Shown in pieces: positions 47,171 through 57,894 of a stretch of 64,000 nt of DNA (the first letter of the stretch is position 1; every line of letters starts with the position of its first letter). The position numbers and the translations under genes were made by a program. This stretch comes from Microvirga sp. (lineage in GTDB: Bacteria; Pseudomonadota; Alphaproteobacteria; Rhizobiales; Beijerinckiaceae), in contig JAQSWQ010000030.1 in assembly GCA_029266525.1 (NCBI GenBank), positions 1 through 64,000 of the forward strand, given 5' to 3'. The notes below the pieces were generated by a model. It had not been told where the DNA came from and made no database searches. It saw only the letters and a program-made list of their open reading frames with translations.

Positions 47171-48655
47171 TCACTTCGCCCGCGCTCCCTCGATCCGCTT
47201 CACCCCGCCCATATACGGTGCGAGCGCGTCGGGCACGGTCACCGAGCCGTCCTCGTTCTGGTAGTTCTCCATGACCGCGATGAGCGCGCGGCCGACCGCG
47301 ACGCCGGAGCCGTTGAGGGTGTGAACGAAGCCGCGCACCTTGCCGTCCTTAGCCCGGTAGCGCGCGTTCATGCGCCGCGCCTGGAAATCGGTGCAGACCG
47401 AGCAGGAGGAGATCTCGCGGTAGGTCCCCTGCCCCGGCAGCCAGACCTCGATGTCGTAGGTCTTCGCCGCCGAAAAACCCATGTCGCCGGTGCACAGCGT
47501 CATCACGCGATAAGGCAGGTCGAGCCGGCGCAGCACTTCTTCCGCGCAGGCCAGCATGCGCTCGTGCTCCTCGGCCGATCGCTCGGGCGTGGTGATCGAG
47601 ACCAATTCGCATTTGGTGAACTGGTGCTGCCGCAGCATGCCGCGCGTGTCCTTCCCCGCCGCGCCCGCTTCGGCGCGGAAGCAGGGCGTGAGCGCGGTGA
47701 CCCGGAGGGGGAGCTCGTCTTCGGGGGTGATGGACTCCCGGACGAGGTTGGTGAGTGAAACCTCAGCCGTTGGAATCAGCCACAATCCTATGTACGCGTC
47801 CCAGAACCCCTCTCTCGCGAGCGCAAAGAGATTGGCGTTCACCCATGCTAATAGAGCTTCTTTGCTCTTAAGACCTTGGCCTAGGGCAGCCTGTGCGACG
47901 GGATTGTCCGCCCTAGCCATGAGATCTCCCGCTTCTCGGGAGAAGCGTTCGAAGAGTTTCGTATTCAGGTCTGAAGCGTCGGTCAGGCGCGATGTCGCAA
48001 ATTGATCCTCACGGAACTTCGGCAACTGGCCTGTCCCGAACATCACCTCGTCGCGCACCAATAGCGGCGGCGCGACCTCGGTGTAGCCGTGCTCGGTCGT
48101 GTGCATGTCCATCATGAACTGGCCGAGCGCGCGTTCGAGCTTTGCGAGCTGGCCTTTAAGCACCACGAAGCGCGAGCCCGAGAGCTTCGCGGCGGTCTCG
48201 AAATCCATGAGGCGCATGGCCTCGCCGAGCTCGTAATGCTCCTTCGGCTGCGCGAAGTTGCGCGGGTTGCCGAAGCGGCTCTTCTCGACGTTGTCGTGCT
48301 CGTCCTTTCCGACCGGCACCTCCCCGCTCGGCAGGTTCGGGATCTCGGCAAGGCGCTTGTCGAGCGCGGCGCTGGCATCCCGCTCCGCGGCCTCGAGCTG
48401 CGGCACGTCATCCTTCAGCCGCGCCACCTCGGCCATCAGCGCCTGCGCGCGCGCCTCGTCCTTCCTCGCCTTCGCCTGCCCGATCTCCTTCGAGAGCGCG
48501 TTCCGCCGCTCCTGCGCCGCCTGCAGCGCGGCGATGGCGGCGCGGCGCGCCTCGTCGAGCGCAATGAGCTCGCGCGACATGGGCTCGAGCCCCCGCCCCG
48601 AGAGGCCCTCGTCGAAGGCGTCCGGGTTGTCGCGGATGAAGCGGATGTCGTGCAT
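47171..48655 (-). CDS. serS: Seryl-tRNA synthetase with in-frame insert
   Basis: 494 aa; typical motifs ([55 protein letters not shown]); ~70 extra residues between REDQF and WLIPTAEV. Confidence 0.94.
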   Translation of the reverse strand: MHDIRFIRDNPDAFDEGLSGRGLEPMSRELIALDEARRAAIAALQAAQERRNALSKEIGQAKARKDEARAQALMAEVARLKDDVPQLEAAERDASAALDKRLAEIPNLPSGEVPVGKDEHDNVEKSRFGNPRNFAQPKEHYELGEAMRLMDFETAAKLSGSRFVVLKGQLAKLERALGQFMMDMHTTEHGYTEVAPPLLVRDEVMFGTGQLPKFREDQFATSRLTDASDLNTKLFERFSREAGDLMARADNPVAQAALGQGLKSKEALLAWVNANLFALAREGFWDAYIGLWLIPTAEVSLTNLVRESITPEDELPLRVTALTPCFRAEAGAAGKDTRGMLRQHQFTKCELVSITTPERSAEEHERMLACAEEVLRRLDLPYRVMTLCTGDMGFSAAKTYDIEVWLPGQGTYREISSCSVCTDFQARRMNARYRAKDGKVRGFVHTLNGSGVAVGRALIAVMENYQNEDGSVTVPDALAPYMGGVKRIEGARAK

Positions 48656-48675
48656 GTGCGGGCGCTGACCTAGGA

Positions 48676-48793
48676 TGTCATTCCGGGGCCGAGCGCAGCG
48701 AGGAGCCCGGAACCCATAAACACCGGCGGAGCAAGTAGGGCCCCCTCGTGTTTATGGGCCCCGGGTTCTCGCTTCGCGAGCCCCGGGATGACA
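48676..48793. repeat. Long palindromic intergenic repeat
   Basis: TGTCATTCCGGGGC...ACCCATAAACAC and GTGTTTATGGGCCCCGGG...CCCCGGGATGACA arms. Confidence 0.85.
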
Positions 48794-48829
48794 GCGGCGG
48801 GCTATGTCAGCAAGCGGCGGGCTTGGCAA

Positions 48830-49633
48830 TCACTCCGCCGCCGCGGCGGCCTCGCGCTCCTGCGTCCGCTTCTTCTCGACCATGCGCACCGCGAAGATCG
48901 AGGCCTCGTAGAGGAGGAGCGTCGGCAGCGCGAGGGCAAGCTGGGAGATCACGTCGGGCGGCGTCAGCACCGCCGCGATCACGAACACGATGACGATGGC
49001 GTAGCGGCGCTTCTCGACCAGGAACTGCGCATCGATGATCCCGGCCTTGCCAAGGAGCGTCAGGATCACCGGCATCTGGAAGCAGATGCCGAAGGCGAAG
49101 ATCAGCGTCATGGTCAAAGAGAGGTACTCGTTGACCTTGGGCAGGAACTGGATCTCGGGATTGCCTTCCCCGGTCCCGAACTGCTGCATCGAGACGGAGA
49201 ATTTCATGAGCAGCGGCAGGGCGATGAAATAGACCACGCAGGCGCCCAGGAGGAACAGCAGCGGGGTCGCGACGAGGAAGGGCAAAAAAGCCTGGCGCTC
49301 GTTCTTGTAGAGGCCCGGCGCGACGAATTTGTAGATCTGGTTCGCGATCACCGGGAAGGCCAAAAAACCGGCGCCGAACATCGCGACCTGGAGCTGGGTG
49401 AAGAAGAACTCGAGCGCGTGGGTGTAGACCATATGCGCCTTGGCCGGATCGCCCACCGCCCAGACATAGGGTTGGACCAGAATGTTGTAGATGTACTTGG
49501 CGCCCCAGAAGCAGCCGACGAACATCACGATGAAGGCGATGAAAGCGCGGATCAGCCGCTGGCGCAGCTCGATCAGATGATCCATCAGCGGCGCACGGGA
49601 AGCCTCGACTTCATCCTCGTCCGGCGTCGTCAT
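48830..49633 (-). CDS. tatC: Sec-independent translocase subunit TatC
   Basis: 267 aa; MDHLIELRQRLIRAFIAF...FGICFQMPVILTLL. Confidence 0.97.
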   Translation of the reverse strand: MTTPDEDEVEASRAPLMDHLIELRQRLIRAFIAFIVMFVGCFWGAKYIYNILVQPYVWAVGDPAKAHMVYTHALEFFFTQLQVAMFGAGFLAFPVIANQIYKFVAPGLYKNERQAFLPFLVATPLLFLLGACVVYFIALPLLMKFSVSMQQFGTGEGNPEIQFLPKVNEYLSLTMTLIFAFGICFQMPVILTLLGKAGIIDAQFLVEKRRYAIVIVFVIAAVLTPPDVISQLALALPTLLLYEASIFAVRMVEKKRTQEREAAAAAE

Positions 49634-50094
49634 GCCTTGCTCTCGGCCGGGCGGATGTCGCCCGAGGCGCCGCTCTCAGGCGCGGATGCTTGGGCGGGAG
49701 CCGGGATGGCGAGGTCGAAGGCCGGCTCGCCCGGCAGCGGTGCCGGGACCGGAACCGGCGTTGCCGCGCTACCCGCTTCGGGGGCGGCCGCGGCGGAACC
49801 GGGAAGCGGCGTCGAGGAGCCGGTGATCGGGTCGAAGGCGGTGTTCAGCGAGCTGACCTCGTTGCCGATCGAGCTCACCTCGTCGTTCAAGCCCGAGACC
49901 TGCTTCTTGATCTCGTCGAGCTCCGCCTCGCGCATCGCCTCGTTGAACTGGCTCTGGAACTCGCCCGCCATCTTGCGCACGCCCGCCGTCATGTTGCCGA
50001 GCGTGCGCAGGGCCTTGGGCAGGTCCTTCGGCCCGATGACGACGAGGGCGACGGCGCCGATCACCAGCACCTCGCCCCAGCTCATGTCGAACAT
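49630..50094 (-). CDS. tatB: Sec-independent translocase subunit TatB
   Basis: 154 aa; MFDMSWGEVLVIGAVALVVIGPKDLPKALRTLG. Confidence 0.96.
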   Translation of the reverse strand: MFDMSWGEVLVIGAVALVVIGPKDLPKALRTLGNMTAGVRKMAGEFQSQFNEAMREAELDEIKKQVSGLNDEVSSIGNEVSSLNTAFDPITGSSTPLPGSAAAAPEAGSAATPVPVPAPLPGEPAFDLAIPAPAQASAPESGASGDIRPAESKA

Positions 50095-50140
50095 GGTCCG
50101 ACCTCGAAACCCGGTCCCGGCCGGCTGGCCGGCTGGCCGA

Positions 50141-50476
50141 TTAGCCGACCTTGCGCTCGCCCACCGGCGCGGTCGACATACTTGTCGGCGTTGTCGATGC
50201 CGTCGGCGTCCCAGTCACGGGAGCTGTTGGGGCTGCCTGCGTGGCCGGCATCGGCTGCGCCGAGACCGGGGCCGGCTGGTGCTCGATCGTCCGCACGGGC
50301 TCCCCGGGAGGAGCGGCCGGCGCGGTCGCCGCGGTCTCTTCTTCGGTCATGCCCTTCTTGAAGGCCTTGATGCCCTTCGCCACGTCGCCCATCATCTCCG
50401 AGATCTTGCCGCGTCCGAACAGCAAGAGCACGATGACGCCTACAACGAGCCAGTGCCAAATGCTTACGCCACCCAT
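50141..50476 (-). CDS. tatA: Sec-independent translocase subunit TatA
   Basis: 111 aa; [39 protein letters not shown]; long P/T/A-rich tail. Confidence 0.95.
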   Translation of the reverse strand: MGGVSIWHWLVVGVIVLLLFGRGKISEMMGDVAKGIKAFKKGMTEEETAATAPAAPPGEPVRTIEHQPAPVSAQPMPATQAAPTAPVTGTPTASTTPTSMSTAPVGERKVG

Positions 50477-50533
50477 GGTGATCCTCCTGCGCCGTTGTGC
50501 TCGGCGCGGCATCGTTTTCAGGTCGCGGCCAAA

Positions 50534-51658
50534 CTAGGAGTGACCTGCGGCGAAAACAAGAACTTCGGCGGGGTCGATCTCGACGCCCACGTCTTCGCCC
50601 GGCCGTGCCGGAAGCGGTCCTCGCACCCGGGCCTGTAACGGGTTTTCGAGCCCTTGCACAGCCACCTGGACGAGATCGACCTCGCCGAGAAAGCGCCTGG
50701 AGAGCAAGCGGCCCGGCAGGCAGAACCCGGCGCCGGCAAGCCTGACGCCCTGCGGGCGGATGCAGACCACCGCGCTCGCTCCATCCGCGAGATCCGGGGC
50801 CGGAAACAGGCCGACCGGTGTGTCGACCCGCCCTCCCCGGCTCACGCCCTCGACCTCGTTGAAATCGCAGAAGAAGCGCGCCGCGAAGATGTCCACGGGT
50901 TGGCGGTAGATCGCCTCGGCGCTGCCCTCCTGGACGATCCGGCCCGACTGCATCAGCACGATGCGGTCGGCGATCTTCATCGCCTCCTCGGGATCATGCG
51001 TGACGACGATCGTGGTCGCGCCGGTCTCGCGGAGGATCGCGACGGTCTCGTCGCGGATCGCGTCGCGCATGCGGCGGTCGAGGTTCGAGAAGGGCTCATC
51101 CATGAGGAGCACGCCGGGCCGGGGCGCGATCGAGCGCGCCAGCGCCACCCGCTGCTGCTCGCCGCCGGAGAGGACGTGCGGGTAGTCGGACGCATAGTGC
51201 TCGAGGCCAACCCGCGAGAGCGCCCGCCGGGCCGCAATGTCGGCGTCGCGGGCCGCAAGGTCGCGCAGCCCGAACTTGACGTTCTCGATGATCGAGAGGT
51301 GCGGGAAAAGCGCGTAGTCCTGGAACATCAGCCCGATGCCGCGGTCCTCCGGCGGCAGGAACAGCTTCGGCCCGGTGACCTCGCGGCGGTCGAGTAGCAC
51401 GCGGCCGGTCGTAGGGCTCTCGACGCCCGCCGCGACCCGAAGCAGCGTCGTCTTGCCGCAGCCGGAATGGCCGAGGAGGCAGACGAGCTCGCCGGCCTTC
51501 ACGGCGAGCGAGACGCCGTCGAGCGCGCGCAACGAGCCGTAGACCTGGCTCACGCTCTCGAAAGCAAGCTCCGCCGGGATGGAGGCGCCCGTCGTGCCGC
51601 GCTGGCCCCAACGGGGAAATCGCAATCGGTCACGAGGGCGGATGGGGTCCGCCGTCAT
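50534..51658 (-). CDS. ABC transporter ATP-binding protein (FbpC/PotA-like)
   Basis: 374 aa; LLGHSGCGKTTLLRVAAG, LSGGEQQRVALARSIAPRPGVLLMDEPFSNLD; no permease or binding protein nearby. Confidence 0.92.
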   Translation of the reverse strand: MTADPIRPRDRLRFPRWGQRGTTGASIPAELAFESVSQVYGSLRALDGVSLAVKAGELVCLLGHSGCGKTTLLRVAAGVESPTTGRVLLDRREVTGPKLFLPPEDRGIGLMFQDYALFPHLSIIENVKFGLRDLAARDADIAARRALSRVGLEHYASDYPHVLSGGEQQRVALARSIAPRPGVLLMDEPFSNLDRRMRDAIRDETVAILRETGATTIVVTHDPEEAMKIADRIVLMQSGRIVQEGSAEAIYRQPVDIFAARFFCDFNEVEGVSRGGRVDTPVGLFPAPDLADGASAVVCIRPQGVRLAGAGFCLPGRLLSRRFLGEVDLVQVAVQGLENPLQARVRGPLPARPGEDVGVEIDPAEVLVFAAGHS

Positions 51659-52401
51659 TCCTGCGATAGATAAGCCTCGCCGTCCGGCTCGTCATCCACT
51701 TCCGGGAACTCTGCCGGCTCGGGCGGAAGCGGCTGGAAGAGGTCGTCCTCGAGCGGATCCTCGTCGGCACGCAAGGTGGTGTCGTCGGACGGCACCGGCA
51801 CCGAGAACCCGGGCGGGATGCGTCCTTGGAGGAGCCCGGCGCCCTTCAGCTCTTCGAGACCAGGGAGATCGTCGACGGCGTTTAGCCCGAAATGCTCGAG
51901 GAAATGCGGGGTGGTGCCGTAGGTGACCGGCCGCCCGGGCGCCTTGCGGCGGCCGCGCAGGCGGATCCAGCCGGTCTCGAGGAGCGTGTCGAGCGTGCCC
52001 TTCGAGGTCGCAACGCCGCGGATCTCCTCGATTTCGGCCCGCGTCACCGGCTGGTGATAGGCGACGATGGCGAGCGTCTCCATCGCGGCGCGCGAGAGCT
52101 TGCGCGGCTCAACCACCTCACGCGCGAGGATGAAGGAAAGGTCGCCCGCGGTCCGAAAAGTCCATTTCCCGGCGACCTGCACGAGGTTGACCCCGCGCGG
52201 TGCATACTGCTCGGCAAGATCGGTCAGCACCGCGCCGATGTCGCTGCCCTGCGGCAGCCGGCCGGCGAGCTCCTGGGCCGAAAGGGGTTCGCGCGCCGCG
52301 AACAGGATGGCCTCGGCGGTGCGAAGCGCCTCGGCATGGTCCGGAGCGGCCGGCAAATCCACCGAGAGCTTATGGGCGACGGCGCTCATTCGCTTGTCCA
52401 T
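51655..52401 (-). CDS. scpB: Segregation and condensation protein ScpB
   Basis: 248 aa; EAILFAAREPLSAQEL...AMETLAIVAYHQPVTRAEIEEIRGV. Confidence 0.95.
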   Translation of the reverse strand: MDKRMSAVAHKLSVDLPAAPDHAEALRTAEAILFAAREPLSAQELAGRLPQGSDIGAVLTDLAEQYAPRGVNLVQVAGKWTFRTAGDLSFILAREVVEPRKLSRAAMETLAIVAYHQPVTRAEIEEIRGVATSKGTLDTLLETGWIRLRGRRKAPGRPVTYGTTPHFLEHFGLNAVDDLPGLEELKGAGLLQGRIPPGFSVPVPSDDTTLRADEDPLEDDLFQPLPPEPAEFPEVDDEPDGEAYLSQE

Positions 52402-52405
52402 CTCC

Positions 52406-53203
52406 TCAAGCCTCGGCCGGCGCCCTGGGACGGCTGCGCACCCAAAGAGGCGCGAAGGCCTCGTCCTGACGCAGCGCGAGCCGCCCCTCGCGCACGAGCT
52501 CCAGCATCGCCGAGAAGGCGGAGGCTATGACGGTCGGGCGCTGCTCGGGCGCGGCGATGTAGCGGAGGAGGAAGCTGTCGAGCACAGTCCAGTCCCGGGC
52601 GATGCCGACAAGCCGCTCCAGCGCCTCGCGTGCCTCGACGAGCGACCATACCTGGCGCTTCGGCATCACCACGCGGGTGTTCATCTGCTTCTGCCGCTGC
52701 CGGGCATAGGCCGAGAGGAGATCGTAAAGGCTCGCCTCCCAGGCGACCTCCTTGCGAATCTGGAGCGGCTCCGGCGCGCCGCGGGCGAAGACGTCGCGGT
52801 TGAGCTGGGCGCGCTCCTCCATGCGTCTCGCGGCCTCGCGGATCGCCTCGAGCCGGCGCAGGCGCAGCGCGAGGGCAGTGGCAAGATCAGCCGCGCTCGG
52901 CTCGTCGCCCTTGGCGGTCTCAGGAAGCAGCAGGCGCGATTTCAGGTAGGCGAGCCAGGCCGCCATGACGAGGTAGTCGGCGGCGAGCTCGAGGCGCAGC
53001 TTGCGAGCTTCCTCGATGAAGACGAGGTACTGCTCGGCCAGCGCCAGAATCGAGATGCGGTGGAGGTCGACCTTCTGCCGGCGCGCAAGCTCGAGGAGGA
53101 GATCGAGCGGGCCTTCGAAGCCGTCGACATCGACATGCAGGGTCGGCTCGCCGGTCGCGCGCTCGGCAAGCTCCAGATCCTCGAAGGGTAACACCTCGGC
53201 CAT
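52406..53203 (-). CDS. scpA: Segregation and condensation protein ScpA
   Basis: 265 aa; VDGFEGPLDLLLELARRQKVDLHRISILALAEQYL. Confidence 0.95.
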   Translation of the reverse strand: MAEVLPFEDLELAERATGEPTLHVDVDGFEGPLDLLLELARRQKVDLHRISILALAEQYLVFIEEARKLRLELAADYLVMAAWLAYLKSRLLLPETAKGDEPSAADLATALALRLRRLEAIREAARRMEERAQLNRDVFARGAPEPLQIRKEVAWEASLYDLLSAYARQRQKQMNTRVVMPKRQVWSLVEAREALERLVGIARDWTVLDSFLLRYIAAPEQRPTVIASAFSAMLELVREGRLALRQDEAFAPLWVRSRPRAPAEA

Positions 53204-53241
53204 AGCCCAACTGATTCGCGCTGAATGCGAGCTTTGGCCGC

Positions 53242-54258
53242 TCAGGCGAGCGCCGCAAGCGCGGCCGCGAACCTCTGCCTTGCGTCCACAACATTCAGGG
53301 GCTCGGGAATGTGCCGGATCCGGGCGAGGGCCGCCTCGGCACGCCGGTTCGACTCGCCCGTAAGCTCGGGCGTCTCGGAGGCGACCGCCTCCATCTCGTC
53401 GAGGCGGCCATTGCAGTGAAGCGCCATGTCGCAGCCGGCGGCGAAGGCAGCGGCCGCGCGTTCGGCGAGGTTCCCGGCGAGCGCGTCCATCGAGAGGTCG
53501 TCGCTCATGACGAGGCCGTCATAGCGCAGATGCCCGCGGATCACGTCCCGCATCACCGCAGGCGACGTGGTCGCCGGGCGATCACGGTCGAGCGCCGCGT
53601 AGACGACATGCGCAGTCATCGCGAGCGGCATGTCGGCAAGGTGCCGGAAGGGCACGAAATCCTGGCGCTCGAGCTCCTCTCGGGGCGCATGCACGATGGG
53701 AAGGTCGTGGTGGCTGTCGGCGCCGGCGCGGCCATGGCCGGGAACGTGCTTGATGACGGGCAGCACACCGCCGGCGATCAGCCCCTCGGCGGCCGCCCGT
53801 CCGAGGATCGCCACGGTCTCCGGATCGCGGCCGTATGCGCGGTCGCCGATGACGTCGTGCGCGCCTTCGACCGGCACGTCCAGCACCGGCACGCAATCGA
53901 CATTGATCCCGACCTCGCGCAGGTCGTGGGCCATCAGCCGGGCGCCGAGCCGCGCGATCTCGCGCTGGAAAAGCGAGTCGTTCCCGGCAATCCGACCATA
54001 GGCCCGGCCAGGCGGATAGGCCGGCCAATGCGGCGGCCCCATCCGCTGCACGCGCCCGCCCTCCTGGTCGATCAGGATCGGCGCGTCATCCCGTGCGACG
54101 GTCTCGCGCAAAGCCTGCGTCAGCGCCCTCACCTGTCCGGGCGCCTCGATGTTGCGCTTGAAAAGGATGAAGCCCCAGGGCTTGGAGGCGCGGAAGAACG
54201 CGGCCTCGTCCTCCGTGAGGGCCGGGCCGGAGCAGCCGGCAATGAAGGCGCGGGTCAT
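53242..54258 (-). CDS. nagZ: Beta-N-acetylhexosaminidase NagZ
   Basis: 338 aa; LIDQEGGRVQRM...VIKHVPGHGRAGADSHHDLP. Confidence 0.96.
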   Translation of the reverse strand: MTRAFIAGCSGPALTEDEAAFFRASKPWGFILFKRNIEAPGQVRALTQALRETVARDDAPILIDQEGGRVQRMGPPHWPAYPPGRAYGRIAGNDSLFQREIARLGARLMAHDLREVGINVDCVPVLDVPVEGAHDVIGDRAYGRDPETVAILGRAAAEGLIAGGVLPVIKHVPGHGRAGADSHHDLPIVHAPREELERQDFVPFRHLADMPLAMTAHVVYAALDRDRPATTSPAVMRDVIRGHLRYDGLVMSDDLSMDALAGNLAERAAAAFAAGCDMALHCNGRLDEMEAVASETPELTGESNRRAEAALARIRHIPEPLNVVDARQRFAAALAALA

Positions 54259-54301
54259 GGCTCGCCGGACAAGCGCGTCGGCCGCAGGGAAGTCCGCGCT
54301 T

Positions 54302-55723
54302 TCAGTTCTTGGCGACGAAGCAGTTGCCGCCGGCGCCCTTCACCTTCGTGCAGAGGTCGGAGGCGTCGTCCTTCGACATCGGACCGACCCGCACGCGATA
54401 GAGCGTCTTGCCGTCGACCTCCGCGGTGCGCACGAGAGCCGAACGTCCGCCGAGCACGCCGGCGTATTTGCGCTGGAGCGCCTGAGCCTGCGCGCGAGCG
54501 GTCTCCTCGGTGGTGGTGACCGAAAGCTGGACGGCAAAGCCGCCCGCCGCGCTCGTGGTCTCGGCCGCGTCGGCTCCGCGGGGCGCGGAAGCCGGTGCGA
54601 CGGCCGCGCTGCGGTTGGGTGCGGACGGCGTGGCGGCGCTTGGGGCGACGGCCGGAGGGGCGCTCGGCGGCGCGGCACTGGCGGGCGGCGGCCGCACGGC
54701 GGCGGGGGGCGGCGACGGCGTCGCGGTCGTGCTCGGCCCGGTGGTGCGAGACGGCTGCGGCGGAGCCGCAGCAGGCGCGGCCGGAGCCGGGGTCGTGCCA
54801 TTCGAGGAGCCCTGGGAGGCGGCCGCCTGAGGCGGGCGCGCCGTGGCGGGCGGCATGATCGGCGGCTCCGGGGCGGCGGCCTGATCGGGACCCACGATCG
54901 TGCCGTCGGGCCGGACCGCAACCGTGCGCACGCGGCGCGGCTCGCCGAGGCTCGCCACGGCGTTGTTCGGCGCGGAGGCGGTCGGGCCGGGGCTCGGAGG
55001 CACCATCGCGGGCGCCGAAGGCACCGGCTGCGTGCCGTTCGGAGCCGCCTGGGCAGAGCGCGCGGCCTGCTGCACGTCGACCGGCTGCTCCTCGCGATTG
55101 ACGACCCGGGTCTGCTTGTCAGGACCGCTCCGCTCATAGACCTGGGCGTTCTGGTTCGGGATCTCGACGCCGCCGGGGTTCTCGGGCTTGATCTTGAGCG
55201 GGTCGCTCTCGGCCTTGATGATCGGAGGCTCGCCACCGACGGTTGCGACCGGTCGATTGCGCATCATCAGCGCGCCCGAGACCGCCGCGACCGCCGTGCC
55301 GAGCACCAGCGCCACGGTCAAGAGGCCACGCCGCGAGCGGCGGGATTCGGGCGGCTGCAGCTCATGCAAAGCCGTGTCGTAGGGAGCCTCGGCGGGCGCG
55401 GCGTAGTCCGCCGCCGAGGGAGCGTAGCCTCCACCGATCCGGTCTGCGAGCGTGACCGCCGCGGGGGCCGCGGCATGGGCGTGCGGCGCGCTCCCATACG
55501 GGTCCGCTGAGGCGAAGAAGCTCTCGTCCTCGAAGCGGGCGGCGGGGTTCGCCGGCTGCCGCTCCGCCGCGAGCAGGGTTCTGAAGGGATCGTTCTGGCC
55601 GACGATCCGCGCGAGCTCGGCCAAGGGGTCGCTCTTCGAGAGCGGCGACTGGAGCTGCGTCTGCTTCAGCTGCCGCTCGATCTCGTCGAGGTCGAGCACG
55701 AGGCGCTGGGTCGATTGAGCCAT
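54302..55723 (-). CDS. SPOR domain-containing protein
   Basis: 473 aa; single TM (GLLTVALVLGTAVAAVSGALMM), P/A-rich linker, C-terminal SPOR-like domain. Confidence 0.9.
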   Translation of the reverse strand: MAQSTQRLVLDLDEIERQLKQTQLQSPLSKSDPLAELARIVGQNDPFRTLLAAERQPANPAARFEDESFFASADPYGSAPHAHAAAPAAVTLADRIGGGYAPSAADYAAPAEAPYDTALHELQPPESRRSRRGLLTVALVLGTAVAAVSGALMMRNRPVATVGGEPPIIKAESDPLKIKPENPGGVEIPNQNAQVYERSGPDKQTRVVNREEQPVDVQQAARSAQAAPNGTQPVPSAPAMVPPSPGPTASAPNNAVASLGEPRRVRTVAVRPDGTIVGPDQAAAPEPPIMPPATARPPQAAASQGSSNGTTPAPAAPAAAPPQPSRTTGPSTTATPSPPPAAVRPPPASAAPPSAPPAVAPSAATPSAPNRSAAVAPASAPRGADAAETTSAAGGFAVQLSVTTTEETARAQAQALQRKYAGVLGGRSALVRTAEVDGKTLYRVRVGPMSKDDASDLCTKVKGAGGNCFVAKN

Positions 55724-55804
55724 GGGCGGCCGGACCTTCCGTTGGGCGAACGCGGCCGCCCGAACGACCCGAGACTACCGCCAGTCTGCCGGGCGACGCG
55801 ATCC

Positions 55805-57559
55805 TTATCGCATCTCGTCGGGCGCCGTGACGCCAAGGATGGCGAGACCCGAGGCGAGCACGCAGCGGACCGCGTGCACCAAGGCGAGCCTTGCCTGTGT
55901 CGATGGTTTATCGCTTTGATTAACAAACCGTAATTGCGGCAAGTCTTTGCCCTTGTTCCACAAGGCATGGAAGGCGCCGGCGAGGTCGTAAAGGTAAAAA
56001 GCGAGCCGGTGCGGCTCGTGGCTGTCGGCCGCGCCCTCGACCACCCGCGGATATTGGGCGAGGTGGCGGATGAGGCCGAGCTCGCTCGGGTCGGCGAGCT
56101 GGGCGGGATCGACCTCGGCAAGCGTACCGGGCGAGAAATCCGCGCCCGGGAAGGCCTCTGCGGCCTGGCGGAACACCGAGGCGCAGCGGGCATGCGCGTA
56201 TTGGACGTAGAAGACCGGGTTGTCCTTCGATTGCTCGAGCACCTTCTGCAGGTCGAAATCGAGCGACGCATCGTTCTTCCGGAACAGCATCATGAAGCGG
56301 ACGGCGTCCTTGCCGACTTCATCAACAACTTCACCAAGCGTCACGAAGTCTCCGGCCCGCTTCGACATTTTAACCGGCTCACTGGCCCGCAATAAGCGCA
56401 CGAGCTGGCACAGCTTGACGTCGAGCTCAGCCTCTCCGCCGCTCACCGCAGCGACCGCCGCCTTCATCCGTTTGACGTAGCCGCCGTGATCGGCGCCCCA
56501 GACGTCGATCATCGTCCTGAAGCCGCGCTCGAGCTTGGAGCGGTGATAGGCGATATCGGCCGCGAAATAGGTGTAGGAACCGTCCGACTTGAGCAGCGGC
56601 CGGTCGACATCATCGCCGAAGGCGGTTGCCCGGAACAGCGTCTGCTGGCGGTCCTCCCAATCCTCGATCGGCTGGCCCTTGGGCGGCGGCAGCCGGCCCT
56701 CATAAACCAGGCCGCGGCGCTTAAGCTGCTCGATAGTCTCGCGAATCTGATCCGTCTCGCCCGCGAGCGAGCGCTCGGAGAAGAACACGTCGTGGCGGAT
56801 GTCGAGCGCCGCGAGGTCCTCGCGGATCATCATCATCATCGCCTCGATCGCGGCCTCGCGGACGATCGGCAGCCATTCGCTTTCGGGCTTGTCGACGAGC
56901 GAGCGGCCGAAGCGCGCGGCAAGCGCCTCGCCCACCGGCTTCAGATATTCGCCGGGATAGAGCCCGTCGGGAATTTGCACTTGTTCGCCAAGGGCTTCGC
57001 GGTAGCGGAGATGGGCCGAGCGGGCGAGCACATCGACCTGCGCGCCGGCGTCGTTGATGTAGTACTCGCGGGCGACGCGATAGCCTGCGAAGGAGAGAAG
57101 GCTCGCGAGGGCGTCCCCGAACACCGCGCCGCGGCCATGCCCGACATGCAGGGGGCCGGTCGGATTGGCCGAGACGTATTCGACGTTCACCGGGCCGCTG
57201 TCCGTGCGCTCGCCGCGCCCGAAGGCCGGGCCCTCCCGGAGCAGGGCCCGGAGCACCTCGCCGTACAGCTCGGGGTTCAGCCTCAGATTGATGAATCCCG
57301 GACCGGCGACCTCGGCAGCCGCGACTTGACCGTCCTTGCGCAGCTCCGCGGCGATCGCCTCGGCAAGCGCCCGCGGGTTCATGCGCGCTTCCTTGGCGAG
57401 CACCATGGCCGCGTTGGTGGCAAGATCGCCGTGGGAGGGATCGCGCGGGGGCTCGACCAGCACGCGGCCGAGATCGAGGCCGGGCGGCAGCGCTCCCGTC
57501 GCGGCAAGCCGCTCGAGGGCCTCGCGCAGGCGGGCCTCGAACAGTCGGAAGATGTTCAT
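55805..57559 (-). CDS. argS: Arginyl-tRNA synthetase
   Basis: [28 protein letters not shown] and [12 protein letters not shown]; start set to [15 protein letters not shown]. Confidence 0.97.
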   Translation of the reverse strand: MNIFRLFEARLREALERLAATGALPPGLDLGRVLVEPPRDPSHGDLATNAAMVLAKEARMNPRALAEAIAAELRKDGQVAAAEVAGPGFINLRLNPELYGEVLRALLREGPAFGRGERTDSGPVNVEYVSANPTGPLHVGHGRGAVFGDALASLLSFAGYRVAREYYINDAGAQVDVLARSAHLRYREALGEQVQIPDGLYPGEYLKPVGEALAARFGRSLVDKPESEWLPIVREAAIEAMMMMIREDLAALDIRHDVFFSERSLAGETDQIRETIEQLKRRGLVYEGRLPPPKGQPIEDWEDRQQTLFRATAFGDDVDRPLLKSDGSYTYFAADIAYHRSKLERGFRTMIDVWGADHGGYVKRMKAAVAAVSGGEAELDVKLCQLVRLLRASEPVKMSKRAGDFVTLGEVVDEVGKDAVRFMMLFRKNDASLDFDLQKVLEQSKDNPVFYVQYAHARCASVFRQAAEAFPGADFSPGTLAEVDPAQLADPSELGLIRHLAQYPRVVEGAADSHEPHRLAFYLYDLAGAFHALWNKGKDLPQLRFVNQSDKPSTQARLALVHAVRCVLASGLAILGVTAPDEMR

Positions 57560-57894
57560 GACGACCTCATCGACGCGCGACCGCGCGCCGCCCCAGGGCC
57601 GCGGCCATAGCAAGGCCAAGCCAGGGTGTCAGCCCTCCTCCTCCTCCTCTCTCCCGGATGGGAGGGGGTATAGTGATAACGGTGTAAGCGAACCAGTCTT
57701 GACCAGGGTGAGCTGAGTTAAAGGTTGTCCGTGTCGTAGTCACGGGACAACTGAGGAAGCCCCTCCCGCGGGATCGGGAGCGCAGCGTCCCACGGATTTT
57801 CATGCTTCGAGGATGCCAGAACTCGTGGGCTGTAGCGGATCACAATCGCACACCTACGAAGGTCTGGGAAATCAGCCCGTTGGGATTATTGGGC

